From contig DATFUZ010000026.1 in the NCBI GenBank assembly GCA_035260545.1, positions 1-15,659 on the forward strand: a stretch of DNA of 15,659 nt. Reading direction: 5' to 3'. This document shows positions 1-7,445 of the stretch, one piece after another (the first letter of the stretch is position 1; each line of letters starts with the position of its first letter). This stretch comes from DATDDB01 sp035260545. GTDB taxonomy: Bacteria > Pseudomonadota > Gammaproteobacteria > Burkholderiales > Gallionellaceae. A program made the translations under genes and the position numbers. The notes under the pieces were generated by a model. The model saw nothing but the letters and a program-made list of their open reading frames with translations. It did no database searches and was not told the DNA's origin.

Positions 1-268
1 GATCGCCGCGGGCCACGGCACCCGCTTCGACCTGGGCGAGGTCGAGCATCTGGACGCGGTGCTGCAGACCACCTCGCATTGCGGACTGGGACGCAGCGCC
101 TGCAATCCCGTGCTGCACACGCTCAAGCACTTCCGCCCCGCTTACGAAAGCCGGTTGAAATCGCTGGATTTCGAGCCGGCCTTCGACCTGGATGGAGCGC
201 TGGCGCGCGCGCGCCAGATGACCGGACGCGACGACGCCGGCGCCCACCTGAACGCGGAGGACGCATGA
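1..268 (+). CDS. hoxF: NAD-reducing hydrogenase diaphorase subunit HoxF, C-terminal fragment
   Basis: This is the 3' end of a gene that begins outside the window; it is read from position 2, giving 88 residues before TGA at 266-268. The NuoF/HoxF family carries FMN, binds NAD(H) and ends in a [4Fe-4S] domain. The fragment contains the signature SHCGLG...NPV (Cys codon at 80-82), which supplies the last cysteine ligand of that cluster. The FMN and NAD sites must lie upstream and cannot be checked. With HoxU it forms the soluble cytoplasmic module that exchanges electrons between NAD(H) and the hydrogenase. The stop overlaps the hoxU start as ATGA, which indicates translational coupling. The assignment to HoxF rather than NuoF or a formate dehydrogenase beta subunit rests mainly on the hoxUYHW genes that follow. 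Confidence 0.9.
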   Translation, partial: IAAGHGTRFDLGEVEHLDAVLQTTSHCGLGRSACNPVLHTLKHFRPAYESRLKSLDFEPAFDLDGALARARQMTGRDDAGAHLNAEDA

Positions 269-1014
269 GCGCCGGGGATCCGATGACCAACAGCTTCCAG
301 CTCGACGGAACCGACGTGCCCTTCCAGCCCGGTCAGACCGTGCTGCAGGCCGCGCTGGCGGCGGACCGCTACATTCCCCACCTGTGCTACCACCCGGAAT
401 TCAAGCCGCACGGAAGCTGCAAGCTGTGCACGGTCAAGGTTGGCGGGCGCACCGCCTCGGCCTGCACCATGCCCGCCGCGGCCGGCATGCAGGTGGAAAG
501 CCATACCGAGGAACTCAACGGCCTGCGCCGCACCCTGGTGCAGATGCTGTTCGTCGAAGGCAACCACTTCTGCCCTTCCTGCGAGGTCAGCGGCAACTGC
601 CAGCTCCAGGCCACGGCCTACGAATTGCAGATGATGACGCCACGCTTCGACCAGTTGTTTCCCGACCGGCCGCTGGACAGTTCCCACGCCGACATCCTGC
701 TCGACTTCAACCGCTGCATCCTTTGCGAACTGTGTGTCCGGGCATCCAGCGAGGTGGACGGCAAGAACGTATTCGCCCTGGCGGGACGCGGCATCACCAA
801 GCATCTCATCGTGAACGCCGAGTCCGGTCTGCTGAAGGACACACCCATGGCGCTGGGCGACAAGGCCATGGAGGTGTGCCCCGTGGGGGTGATTCTCAAC
901 AAGAACGCGGGCTTCAAGGTGCCGATAGGCGAACGGCGCTATGACGCGCGCCCGGTCAGCGCCCAGGCGCTGGACGACGCGCCGCGCACCCCCGCAGGAG
1001 CCAGACATGGCTGA
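265..1014 (+). CDS. hoxU: NAD-reducing hydrogenase iron-sulfur subunit HoxU
   Basis: HoxU is the electron-transfer subunit, related to the N-terminus of NuoG, that wires HoxF to HoxY. From ATG 265 it has 249 residues, slightly above the usual 235 or so. Three cluster sites are visible. A plant-type [2Fe-2S] site has Cys41, Cys52, Cys55 and Cys67. A His-Cys3 [4Fe-4S] site has His101, Cys103, Cys106 and Cys112 with the HoxU-type spacing. A further [4Fe-4S] site has Cys151, Cys154, Cys157 and Cys205 in EVCPVG. Start 265 overlaps the hoxF stop (ATGA), but its GGAGGA at 256-261 is only 3 nt away. ATG 283 (MTNSFQLDG) aligns better with known HoxU N-termini and is a real alternative. The 3' end overlaps hoxY by 8 bp. 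Function is inferred from motifs and operon context. Confidence 0.95.
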   Translation: MSAGDPMTNSFQLDGTDVPFQPGQTVLQAALAADRYIPHLCYHPEFKPHGSCKLCTVKVGGRTASACTMPAAAGMQVESHTEELNGLRRTLVQMLFVEGNHFCPSCEVSGNCQLQATAYELQMMTPRFDQLFPDRPLDSSHADILLDFNRCILCELCVRASSEVDGKNVFALAGRGITKHLIVNAESGLLKDTPMALGDKAMEVCPVGVILNKNAGFKVPIGERRYDARPVSAQALDDAPRTPAGARHG

Positions 1015-1552
1015 GAAAAAGAAACTGCGCCTCGCCACCACTTCGCTTGCCGGCTGTTTCGGCTGCCACATGTCCTTCCTGGACATAGACGAGCGGCTGT
1101 TTCCCCTGCTCGAGCTGGTGGAATTCGACCGCTCGCCGCTCACCGACATCAAGCACTGCGGCCCGGTGGACATCGGCCTGATCGAGGGCGGGGTGTGCAA
1201 TGCCGAAAACGTGCACGTGCTGCGGGAATTCCGCAAGAACTGCAAGATCCTGATCGCCATCGGCGCCTGCGCCATCAACGGCGGTCTGCCCGCCCAGCGC
1301 AACAGCCTGGACCTGGGCGACTGCCTGACCGAGGTCTACCTCACCGAGCCGGGGCTGGCCCACGGCCACATTCCCGACGACCCCGAGCTGCCGCTGCCCC
1401 TGGACAAGGTGCACCCGCTGCACGAGGTGGTGAAGATAGACTATTACATACCGGGCTGCCCGCCCTCGGGCGACGCCATCTGGAAGTTCTTCAACGACCT
1501 CATCGCGGGCAAGACGCCCGAACTGGGGCACGGACTGATTGAGTATGACTGA
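1007..1552 (+). CDS. hoxY: NAD-reducing [NiFe]-hydrogenase small subunit HoxY
   Basis: HoxY carries the [4Fe-4S] cluster closest to the nickel-iron site and passes electrons to HoxU. It is 181 residues long, close to cyanobacterial HoxY and shorter than Cupriavidus HoxY. The four expected ligands are present: Cys17 and Cys20 in GCFGCHMS, Cys88 in IGACA, and Cys151 in PGCPPSG. There is no twin-arginine signal peptide and no C-terminal cluster domain, as expected for the cytoplasmic bidirectional type (group 3) rather than a membrane-bound uptake enzyme. The start is secure: AGGAG at 996-1000 lies 6 nt before ATG 1007. The gene overlaps hoxU upstream and hoxH downstream by 8 bp each. Confidence 0.96.
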   Translation: MAEKKKLRLATTSLAGCFGCHMSFLDIDERLFPLLELVEFDRSPLTDIKHCGPVDIGLIEGGVCNAENVHVLREFRKNCKILIAIGACAINGGLPAQRNSLDLGDCLTEVYLTEPGLAHGHIPDDPELPLPLDKVHPLHEVVKIDYYIPGCPPSGDAIWKFFNDLIAGKTPELGHGLIEYD

Positions 1553-3062
1553 CGGTACAACAATGACTGAACAGCCCAACAATCTTGAGACAGCGGCAAA
1601 TCCCGACAAGCTGCGCCGCGTCGCCATCGACCCGGTATCGCGCGTGGAAGGCCACGGCAAGGTGACCCTGCTGCTGGACGAGAATGACCATGTCCACCAG
1701 GTGCGGCTGCATATCGTGGAATTCCGCGGCTTCGAGAAATTCATCCAGGGGCGCCCCTACTGGGAAGCGCCGGTGATGGTGCAGCGGCTGTGCGGCATCT
1801 GCCCGGTAAGCCACCACATCGCCGCCAGCAAGGCGATGGACATGGTCGTCGGCGCGAGTCTCACCCCCACTGCCGAAAAGGTGCGGCGCCTGATGCATTA
1901 CGGACAGATCCTGCAATCCCATGCCCTGCACTTCTTCCATCTGTCATCTCCGGACCTGCTGTTCGGCTTCGATTCGGATGTGGCGAAACGCAATATCGTG
2001 GGCGTGGCGGCGGAATATCCCGACCTTGCCCGCCAGGGCGTGCTGCTGCGCAAGTTCGGCCAGGAGGTGATCCGGGTCACCGCCGGCAAGCGCATCCACG
2101 GCACCGGAGCCATTCCGGGCGGGGTGAACAAGAATGTCAGCCTGGAGGAGCGCGACTATCTGCTGCAGGATGTGGAGCAGATCGTCGCCTGGAGCCGGGA
2201 TGCGGTCGGCATCGCGCGGCGTCTGTTCGAGCAGAATCTCGACCTGTACAACGGCTTCGGGCGCATCCGCGCGCACACCCTCAATCTGGTGCGCGAGGAT
2301 GGCGCAATGGACCTTTATCATGGCGGCCTGCGTGCACGCGGCATGGACGGCAACACCCTGTTCGATCATTTCGACTACGGCCGCTACTGGGACGTGATCT
2401 TCGAGGACGTCAAGCCCTGGTCGTACATGAAGTTCCCCTTCCTGCGCAGCCTGGGCCCGGAGCAGGGCTGGTACCGCGTAGGGCCGCTGACCCGCGTCAC
2501 CCAGTGCGACTTCATCCCCACCCCCCTGGCCGAACAGGCGCGCCAGGAATTCCTGGCCTTCGGCGGCGGCTCGGCGGCAAGCGCCACCCTGGGATTCCAC
2601 TGGGCGCGCATGATAGAGATGCTGCATGCGGCTGAGACCATAGAATCGCTGCTCCACGACACCGAACTGCAGGGTACGGACCTCGTCAGCACCGGCAAGC
2701 GCCAGGGACGCGGCGTGGGCGTGATCGAGGCGCCGCGCGGCACGCTGATTCACCATTACCGCGTGGACGAGAACGATCAGATCATACGCTGCAACCTGAT
2801 CGTCTCCACCACCCACAACAATCAGGCCATGAACGAAGCCATCCGCGCCGTCGCGCGCATGTATCTCGACGGGCGCACGCTCACCGAGGGGCTGCTCAAC
2901 CACATCGAAGTGGCGATCCGTGCTTTCGACCCCTGCTTGTCCTGCGCCACGCATGCTCTGGGTAAGATGCCGCTGGAACTGGAACTGATCGACGCGGCCG
3001 GGGAGCGCATCTCTGCACTGTCGCGCGGCACGCAAGGGGCGGGCTCATGCCTCGCGGCATGA
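1545..3062 (+). CDS. hoxH: NAD-reducing [NiFe]-hydrogenase large subunit HoxH
   Basis: HoxH is the catalytic subunit that splits or forms H2 at the Ni-Fe(CN)2CO centre. Both ligand motifs are intact: RLCGICPVSHH with Cys83 and Cys86, and DPCLSCATH with Cys464 and Cys467. The RVEGHGK motif near the N-terminus is also present. In this family the precursor is cut after the His of DPCxxCxxH; here that His codon is 2952-2954, leaving a 35-residue removable tail starting ALGKMPLELE. The tail is longer than the 24 residues of Cupriavidus HoxH. The product is 505 residues from ATG 1545, which overlaps the end of hoxY by 8 bp. ATG 1563 and TTG 1539 are alternatives, and no start has a strong ribosome binding site, so translation is probably coupled to hoxY. 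The 3' end overlaps hoxW by 16 bp. Confidence 0.96.
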   Translation: MTDGTTMTEQPNNLETAANPDKLRRVAIDPVSRVEGHGKVTLLLDENDHVHQVRLHIVEFRGFEKFIQGRPYWEAPVMVQRLCGICPVSHHIAASKAMDMVVGASLTPTAEKVRRLMHYGQILQSHALHFFHLSSPDLLFGFDSDVAKRNIVGVAAEYPDLARQGVLLRKFGQEVIRVTAGKRIHGTGAIPGGVNKNVSLEERDYLLQDVEQIVAWSRDAVGIARRLFEQNLDLYNGFGRIRAHTLNLVREDGAMDLYHGGLRARGMDGNTLFDHFDYGRYWDVIFEDVKPWSYMKFPFLRSLGPEQGWYRVGPLTRVTQCDFIPTPLAEQARQEFLAFGGGSAASATLGFHWARMIEMLHAAETIESLLHDTELQGTDLVSTGKRQGRGVGVIEAPRGTLIHHYRVDENDQIIRCNLIVSTTHNNQAMNEAIRAVARMYLDGRTLTEGLLNHIEVAIRAFDPCLSCATHALGKMPLELELIDAAGERISALSRGTQGAGSCLAA

Positions 3063-3559
3063 CGCCCCCGCCGCTTCTGGTGATTGCAGTCGGCAATCCC
3101 TCGCGCGGCGATGATGCGCTGGCGCCGCTGCTGCTGCAGCGCCTGCGGGAATGGGTGGCGCGCAGCGGGCGGGAGGATGACATCGAACTGCTGGAAGATT
3201 TTCAGCTGCAGGTGGAGCATGCCGCCGATATGCAGGCCCGCGAACTGGTGCTGTTTCTGGACGCCGGCCTGAACACCCAGCCGCCCTACACCCTGGACCG
3301 CGTGCAGCCGCATGGCGGCAGCGCGCTGTTCAGCCACGCGCTGCCGCCTGAAGACGTGCTCGCCACCTATGCCCGGGTCTACCGCGAGCCGCCGCCGCCC
3401 AGCTACGTACTTTGCATCAGCGGTGCGGCATTCGAACTCGGCGCCGCGCTTTCCCGCCACGGCGCGCAGAATCTGGAGGCAGCCTATGCATGCGCCGTCG
3501 AGCTGATGCATGCAGCCAATGCGGCAGCCTGGGAAAGCCTGATGTGCGGGCGCGGCTGA
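3047..3559 (+). CDS. hoxW: HoxH maturation endopeptidase HoxW (HyaD/HybD peptidase family)
   Basis: This 170-residue protein is a hydrogenase maturation protease. The family recognises nickel in the immature large subunit and removes its C-terminal tail. The N-terminal GNPSRGDD motif (residues 16-23), an Asp in LVLFLDAG (Asp72) and a His in the FSHALP segment (His97) match the family's three conserved acidic/His positions that contact the metal. AAGGGG at 3034-3039 sits 7 nt before ATG 3047; ATG 3059 is a weaker alternative. It overlaps hoxH by 16 bp, so protease and substrate are made together. Placement next to hoxH makes HoxH its likely sole substrate. The general Ni-Fe assembly genes (hyp) are not in this window. 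Confidence 0.93.
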   Translation: MPRGMTPPPLLVIAVGNPSRGDDALAPLLLQRLREWVARSGREDDIELLEDFQLQVEHAADMQARELVLFLDAGLNTQPPYTLDRVQPHGGSALFSHALPPEDVLATYARVYREPPPPSYVLCISGAAFELGAALSRHGAQNLEAAYACAVELMHAANAAAWESLMCGRG

Positions 3560-3586
3560 CGGCGCGCGCAGCGATTAGCCGTGCCT

Positions 3587-3616
3587 CTGTCTGGGCAATC
3601 CGGGACGCGTTATAAT
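3587..3616 (+). promoter_or_regulatory. Candidate sigma70-type promoter for the ATPase operon
   Basis: A perfect TATAAT lies at 3611-3616, and 18 bp upstream is CTGTCT (3587-3592), which matches only 3 of 6 positions of the -35 consensus. The element falls in the 113-bp gap between hoxW and the first ATPase gene, leaving a leader of about 50 nt. It suggests that the ATPase genes can be transcribed separately from hox. I saw no hairpin-plus-T-run terminator after hoxW, so read-through from hox remains possible. Confidence 0.5.
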
Positions 3617-3657
3617 CCTCTCAACGGCTGCAATGACCTGAACCCCGAACCGGAAAA

Positions 3658-3665
3658 AGGGGGAG
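3658..3665 (+). promoter_or_regulatory. Strong ribosome binding site of the first ATPase gene
   Basis: AGGGGGAG, preceded by a run of five A, lies 7 nt before ATG 3673. It is the purine-rich site that fixes the start of the stalk-subunit gene. It is the strongest such site at the head of the operon; most downstream genes overlap and rely partly on coupling. Confidence 0.7.
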
Positions 3666-3672
3666 AACACGC

Positions 3673-3999
3673 ATGGCAGAAGAAGGGTTAAAACGTTTAC
3701 TGGATGCCGAGGCCAGGGCCGAGGACATCATCGCCCGGGCGGACGAAGAACGCCGCAAGATCCTCGAAGAAGCGGAGCGCGAGGTCGTGGCGTCGGAACA
3801 GCGCCATGCCGAACACGTGCGGGAGATCCGCGCCAGCTACCTTGCCCAGGCCGAAATGCGGGCGCAACAGACCATCACCGAACTCAAGCGCCGCCACAGC
3901 GAACGCGCCTCCGCCCTGCGCGCAGCGGCGACCAGCATGGAGCCGCGTGCACTCGAAGCTGCGGTGCAACTGCTTACCGGCGCGGGAGATGCGGCGTGA
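3673..3999 (+). CDS. A/V-type ATPase peripheral stalk subunit (G/H-like)
   Basis: This 108-residue protein has no membrane segment and is almost entirely charged, with heptad-like Ala/Leu spacing rich in Glu, Arg and Ala (residues about 5-95), so it is a long coiled coil. In bacterial and archaeal A/V-type ATPases such a protein (AhaH, NtpF or subunit G) pairs with subunit E to form the peripheral stalk that holds the A3B3 head against rotation. The sequence alone would be generic. The assignment depends on its position as first gene of a complete ATPase operon, where the H/G subunit is usually found. Its stop codon overlaps the subunit C start. Confidence 0.82.
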   Translation: MAEEGLKRLLDAEARAEDIIARADEERRKILEEAEREVVASEQRHAEHVREIRASYLAQAEMRAQQTITELKRRHSERASALRAAATSMEPRALEAAVQLLTGAGDAA

Positions 4000-5036
4000 G
4001 CGCGCCCGCGCAATATGCCTACCTCAATGGCCGCGTCAGCCTCCTGGCCGGGCGCCTGCTCAGCCCCGGCCAGATCGATGCACTGATCGAGGAAGGCGAA
4101 GCGAAGGGCGGTTCCGCCCGTTTTGCAGAGGGCAGCCTCATCAACCAATACGCCGGGGATCTGGACCAGAGCAACGTCACCCTGCTGCTGCGCGATCTTG
4201 CGGTGCTGATCCGCCCGCTGTCAGGCGGGGCGCGCGACCTGCTCAATTACTGGGCTCACCGTTTCGAACTCAACAACCTCAAGGTGCTGATCCGCGGCAA
4301 GATGGCGGGACAGGCACAGCACCTGATCGAGGCGCAATTGCTCGACATGGGGCGCTTCACCACGCTGCCCGTGGCGGAACTGCTGCAGTGCGACACCTCG
4401 GCCGAACTGCTGCGCCGGCTGGAACAGACCCCCTATGCCGAAATTGCGCGCCAGGCCCACCACCTGCTGGAGCAGGGCGAGGCGCTGTTTGCGCTGGATG
4501 CGGCCATCGACCGGCGCTACTTCGCCGGGCTGTGGCGGCGCGGTGCGGCTGGCGACGACGACGCTTCCGGACAGCACGTACGCGCCATCGTCGGCAGCAT
4601 CATCGATCGCGTCAACCTGGTCTGGCTGCTGCGCTACCGCTACGCCTACAACCTGCCGCCGGGGCAGGCCTATTACCTGCTGATTCCCGCGAGCCACCGT
4701 ATTTCCGGCGCGCAGTTGCAGCAGATCTCGCAGCAGCCCACCTTTGCGGACGCCATCGGCAGCCTGCCGGAGCCCTTCGCCGCCCTGCTCGCGGGCGCCT
4801 CCAACACGACCGAGGCGACGCTGCGGCTGGAACGCGAGAGCTGGCGCATGGCCGCCCATGCCCTGAATCACAGCACGTTCAACGTGGCGCGGGCGCTGGG
4901 TTATATGGTGCTGCGCGAACGCGACCTGCGACGGCTGCGTGCCATCGTGCGCGGCCACGACATGGGGATGAACGCGGAAATGATACGGACCGCGCTGGGC
5001 CTCGGCCCTGGCGGGGAACCCCGGGTGCGGAACTGA
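3996..5036 (+). CDS. atpC: A/V-type ATP synthase subunit C (V-ATPase d/AC39 family)
   Basis: Subunit C is the funnel-shaped socket that joins the central stalk (D, F) to the rotor ring. The 346-residue protein is soluble and helical, of usual length (about 320-350). Family-like segments include YLNGRVSLL at the N-terminus, a middle FELNNLKVLIRGK segment, IDRVNLVWLLRYRY and a C-terminal RERDLRRLRAIVRGH. It starts with GTG 3996, which overlaps the upstream TGA; GGGAGA at 3984-3989 gives a spacing of 6-7 nt. It differs from F-type gamma or epsilon and is diagnostic for the A/V class. It is placed before subunit I, whereas in Thermus and archaeal operons it comes after E. Confidence 0.92.
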   Translation: MSAPAQYAYLNGRVSLLAGRLLSPGQIDALIEEGEAKGGSARFAEGSLINQYAGDLDQSNVTLLLRDLAVLIRPLSGGARDLLNYWAHRFELNNLKVLIRGKMAGQAQHLIEAQLLDMGRFTTLPVAELLQCDTSAELLRRLEQTPYAEIARQAHHLLEQGEALFALDAAIDRRYFAGLWRRGAAGDDDASGQHVRAIVGSIIDRVNLVWLLRYRYAYNLPPGQAYYLLIPASHRISGAQLQQISQQPTFADAIGSLPEPFAALLAGASNTTEATLRLERESWRMAAHALNHSTFNVARALGYMVLRERDLRRLRAIVRGHDMGMNAEMIRTALGLGPGGEPRVRN

Positions 5037-5045
5037 GGCGCAGCC

Positions 5046-6959
5046 ATGTTCACGCCCTTGCCCATGAAACGCGTGGAACTCAGCCTGCTCAAGGACGATG
5101 CGGCGGCAGCCGCGCTGCTGCTTGCGCGCCATGGGGCATTCAATCCCGAAACCAGCGCATTCACCGCGGAACAGCTTCCCGAACAGCCGGGCGAGGCTTA
5201 TCGCAAGGCCTACGACCAGGGACGCGCCCACCTCGACAAGATATTCGCGCATTATGAACTGGACCCGCCCGCGCTGGACGGGTCCGGCAGCCCGGTGACG
5301 CTGGACACGCTCGCCGCGCTCAACGACTGGCTGAAGGACGCGTGGGCGCACTGCTCCGACCAGCAGGAAAGGAAGCGCAAGCTGCGCGACGACTACCGGC
5401 ACAAGATGCAATTGTTCAAGACGCTGGAACAGTTCATGGACCTGAACATCGACCTTACCCGGCTGCAGAAGGAAAGCCGCGTGATGAATATCCGGGTGGG
5501 GCTGGTGCCGCGCGCCAACGTCCGGCGGTTTGAGGAAGCCATCGGGCTGGCGGGTCACGTGGCCATCCGCTTCTTCACTGGACTGGAGCAGGTGCACCTG
5601 ATCGTCGCCGGACCGACCGGCCGGGCCGCCGAAGCGGAGCGGGTGTTCCAGAGCGCGGGCTGGCGCGCCACCGAGGTACCGCCCGAATTCCACGGCAAGC
5701 CGGCCGAGGTGCGCGCCAGCCTGTCGGCAGACCTGGCGCGTCTCGCGGAACAGGAGGCGAGCGAGGATGCCGAGCGCCGCGCCGCGCCGGACAGCAATGG
5801 CCTGCGCCAACGCCTGCTGGATGCCGCGCAGACCCTGGCGTGCGCGGCCCCCTATGCCGGGCTTTCCGGCCTGATGCGGGCGCGGGGCGGTCTGGCCACG
5901 GTCAGCGGCTGGATGCCCAGCGGCGAAGTGCCCGGCCTGCGCCGCAGCCTGGAGCAGGCCTTCGGCGCGCGCTTCGCGCTGCACGCGCGCGACCCGCGCC
6001 CCGACGAGCGCCTTTTTGTGCCCTCCCTGATGCGGCACCCGCGCTGGCTGCAGCCCTTTGCCAGCCTGGTGCTGAACTATGGCGTGCCGCGTTACGGCGA
6101 ATTCGACCCCACCGTGCTGTTCGCCATCACCTTCGTCCTGATGTTCGGCATGATGTTCGGCGACGCCGGCCAGGGCGTGGTGATTGCGCTGGGCGGGCTG
6201 GCGCTGCGCCGCAAGATCGGCCAGTACAGCACGCTGGCCGTCGCCGCGGGCGCCAGCTCCGCCGTTTTCGGACTGCTCTACGGCAGCGTGTTCGGTTTCG
6301 ATGACGTGTTGCCGGCCCTGTGGATGTCGCCGCTGTCCAATCCCATGCGTATGCTGGGCGTAGCGCTGATCTGGGGCATAGGCTTCATTGCGGTCGCCAC
6401 CCTCCTCACCATACGCAATCGCATCGCGGAAGGGAAGCTGCACGAAGCCGTGGTGGGCAGCCCCGGCGGGGCCGGCCTGCTGCTCTACGGCGGATTGCTG
6501 GGCGCCGCATGGCGCTATGCGACCACGGGCCATGCGGGCGTATTGCCGCTGCTGGCGGCGCTGGCCGGGCTGGGCACGATACTGGGCGATTCCTGGCGGC
6601 AGAATGCTGCCGCGGGCGTGGGCGAGCGGCTGATGATCGTGCTGATCGAAGGCTTCGAGTCCATGATGGCCTACATTTCCAACACCCTGTCCTTCCTGCG
6701 TCTGGCCGCATTCAGCCTCAACCACGTCGCGCTCAGCATCGCCGTGTTTACCGTGGGCAGCATGATGCATGCCGCCGGCTACTGGCTAAGCGTAGTGATC
6801 GGCAACGTCATCATCCTCGTGCTGGAAGGCGGCATCGTCGGCATCCAGACCCTGCGCCTCGAATACTACGAAGGCTTTTCGCGCTTCTTCGGCGGCGACG
6901 GACGCGCCTTCCAGCCGCTAGCGGTGGGCGGCAGAAGAGGGATGCCATACAGGATCTAG
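5046..6959 (+). CDS. atpI: A/V-type ATP synthase membrane subunit I (subunit a)
   Basis: Subunit I is the stator membrane protein that provides the two ion half-channels beside the rotor. The 637-residue product has the expected two-part layout. A cytoplasmic arm spans about 1-350, with helical arms rich in Glu, Arg and Lys. A membrane domain from about 355 to the end has seven or eight hydrophobic segments. Signature motifs are FGMMFGDAGQG (Asp373), GLLYGSVFG, and SFLRLAAFSLNH, whose Arg552 is the family's essential channel arginine. A second conserved Arg (Arg604) follows in LRLEYYEGF. GAGG at 5035-5038 lies 7 nt before ATG 5046; the internal ATG 5064 lacks a site. Nothing is truncated. Confidence 0.95.
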   Translation: MFTPLPMKRVELSLLKDDAAAAALLLARHGAFNPETSAFTAEQLPEQPGEAYRKAYDQGRAHLDKIFAHYELDPPALDGSGSPVTLDTLAALNDWLKDAWAHCSDQQERKRKLRDDYRHKMQLFKTLEQFMDLNIDLTRLQKESRVMNIRVGLVPRANVRRFEEAIGLAGHVAIRFFTGLEQVHLIVAGPTGRAAEAERVFQSAGWRATEVPPEFHGKPAEVRASLSADLARLAEQEASEDAERRAAPDSNGLRQRLLDAAQTLACAAPYAGLSGLMRARGGLATVSGWMPSGEVPGLRRSLEQAFGARFALHARDPRPDERLFVPSLMRHPRWLQPFASLVLNYGVPRYGEFDPTVLFAITFVLMFGMMFGDAGQGVVIALGGLALRRKIGQYSTLAVAAGASSAVFGLLYGSVFGFDDVLPALWMSPLSNPMRMLGVALIWGIGFIAVATLLTIRNRIAEGKLHEAVVGSPGGAGLLLYGGLLGAAWRYATTGHAGVLPLLAALAGLGTILGDSWRQNAAAGVGERLMIVLIEGFESMMAYISNTLSFLRLAAFSLNHVALSIAVFTVGSMMHAAGYWLSVVIGNVIILVLEGGIVGIQTLRLEYYEGFSRFFGGDGRAFQPLAVGGRRGMPYRI

Positions 6960-6992
6960 AACGGCTGCGCACATTTCAAGAAAGGACCGACC

Positions 6993-7445
6993 ATGGGCTG
7001 GCTCATTGCACTCATCACACTCAACCTGCTGTTCACCTTCGGGCTGGGCGTCTACCGGGAGTTTCGCCCCATCCACGACCCGGTGCGGGCGAAGCGCGCA
7101 TGGCGCAGCTCGCTTGCCGCCAACCTCACCGTGTTTGGCGGTGCAGGACTGGCCCTGCTGGCGCTGGGCATGCATGACGCCTACGCGCAGCAGGCCGCCG
7201 CTGCCGCCACGCACGGGGAGATCTCCACCGGCCTGGGCCTTGCGCTGCTGGGCGCGGGGTTGCCCACGGGCCTCGCCGCATTCGGCGCAGGGCTGGCAGT
7301 GGGTCCGGTCGGCGCGGCCTCGCTGGCCATCATCGCCGAAAAGCCCGAGATGTTCGGCCGCACCCTGATCTATCTGGGGCTCGCGGAAGGGATTGCGATT
7401 TACGGCCTGGTGGTCACCATCCTGCTGCTGGGGAAGATCGCATGA
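6993..7445 (+). CDS. atpK: A/V-type ATP synthase rotor subunit K (c subunit) with extra N-terminal membrane segments
   Basis: The C-terminal half (about 78-148) is a typical c-ring hairpin. A glycine-rich helix (79-105) and a polar loop AEKPEMFGR are followed by a helix with Glu132 in LAEGIAIYG, the ion-carrying carboxylate. Unusually, about 75 residues precede it, with two more hydrophobic stretches (about 2-21 and 42-61) and a basic loop between them. That charge pattern would place the hairpin loop correctly in the cytoplasm. The second stretch ends in AYA before QQ, which could be a signal-peptidase site leaving an 85-residue subunit. AAAGGA at 6981-6986 lies 6 nt before ATG 6993, so the long start is well supported. 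No Gln is seen in the first hairpin helix and no Thr, Ser or Gln directly follows Glu132, which suggests H+ rather than Na+. The stop overlaps the next ATG. Confidence 0.92.
   Translation: MGWLIALITLNLLFTFGLGVYREFRPIHDPVRAKRAWRSSLAANLTVFGGAGLALLALGMHDAYAQQAAAAATHGEISTGLGLALLGAGLPTGLAAFGAGLAVGPVGAASLAIIAEKPEMFGRTLIYLGLAEGIAIYGLVVTILLLGKIA

Noticed and set aside
3553..3581. CGGCT and AGCCG after hoxW as a terminator hairpin
   Set aside because: The arms are five bases with a loop of about 19 nt and no T-run.
3643..3663. CCCC and GGGG tracts flanking the leader of the first ATPase gene, a possible hairpin hiding the ribosome binding site
   Set aside because: Only four base pairs with a loop of 12-13 nt; too weak to call a regulatory structure.
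4221..6770. An 849-codon open frame on the minus strand opposite subunits C and I
   Set aside because: It is His/Gln/Arg/Ala-rich low-complexity translation typical of the antisense of GC-rich coding DNA, has no recognisable domain, and lies opposite two clearly recognised genes.
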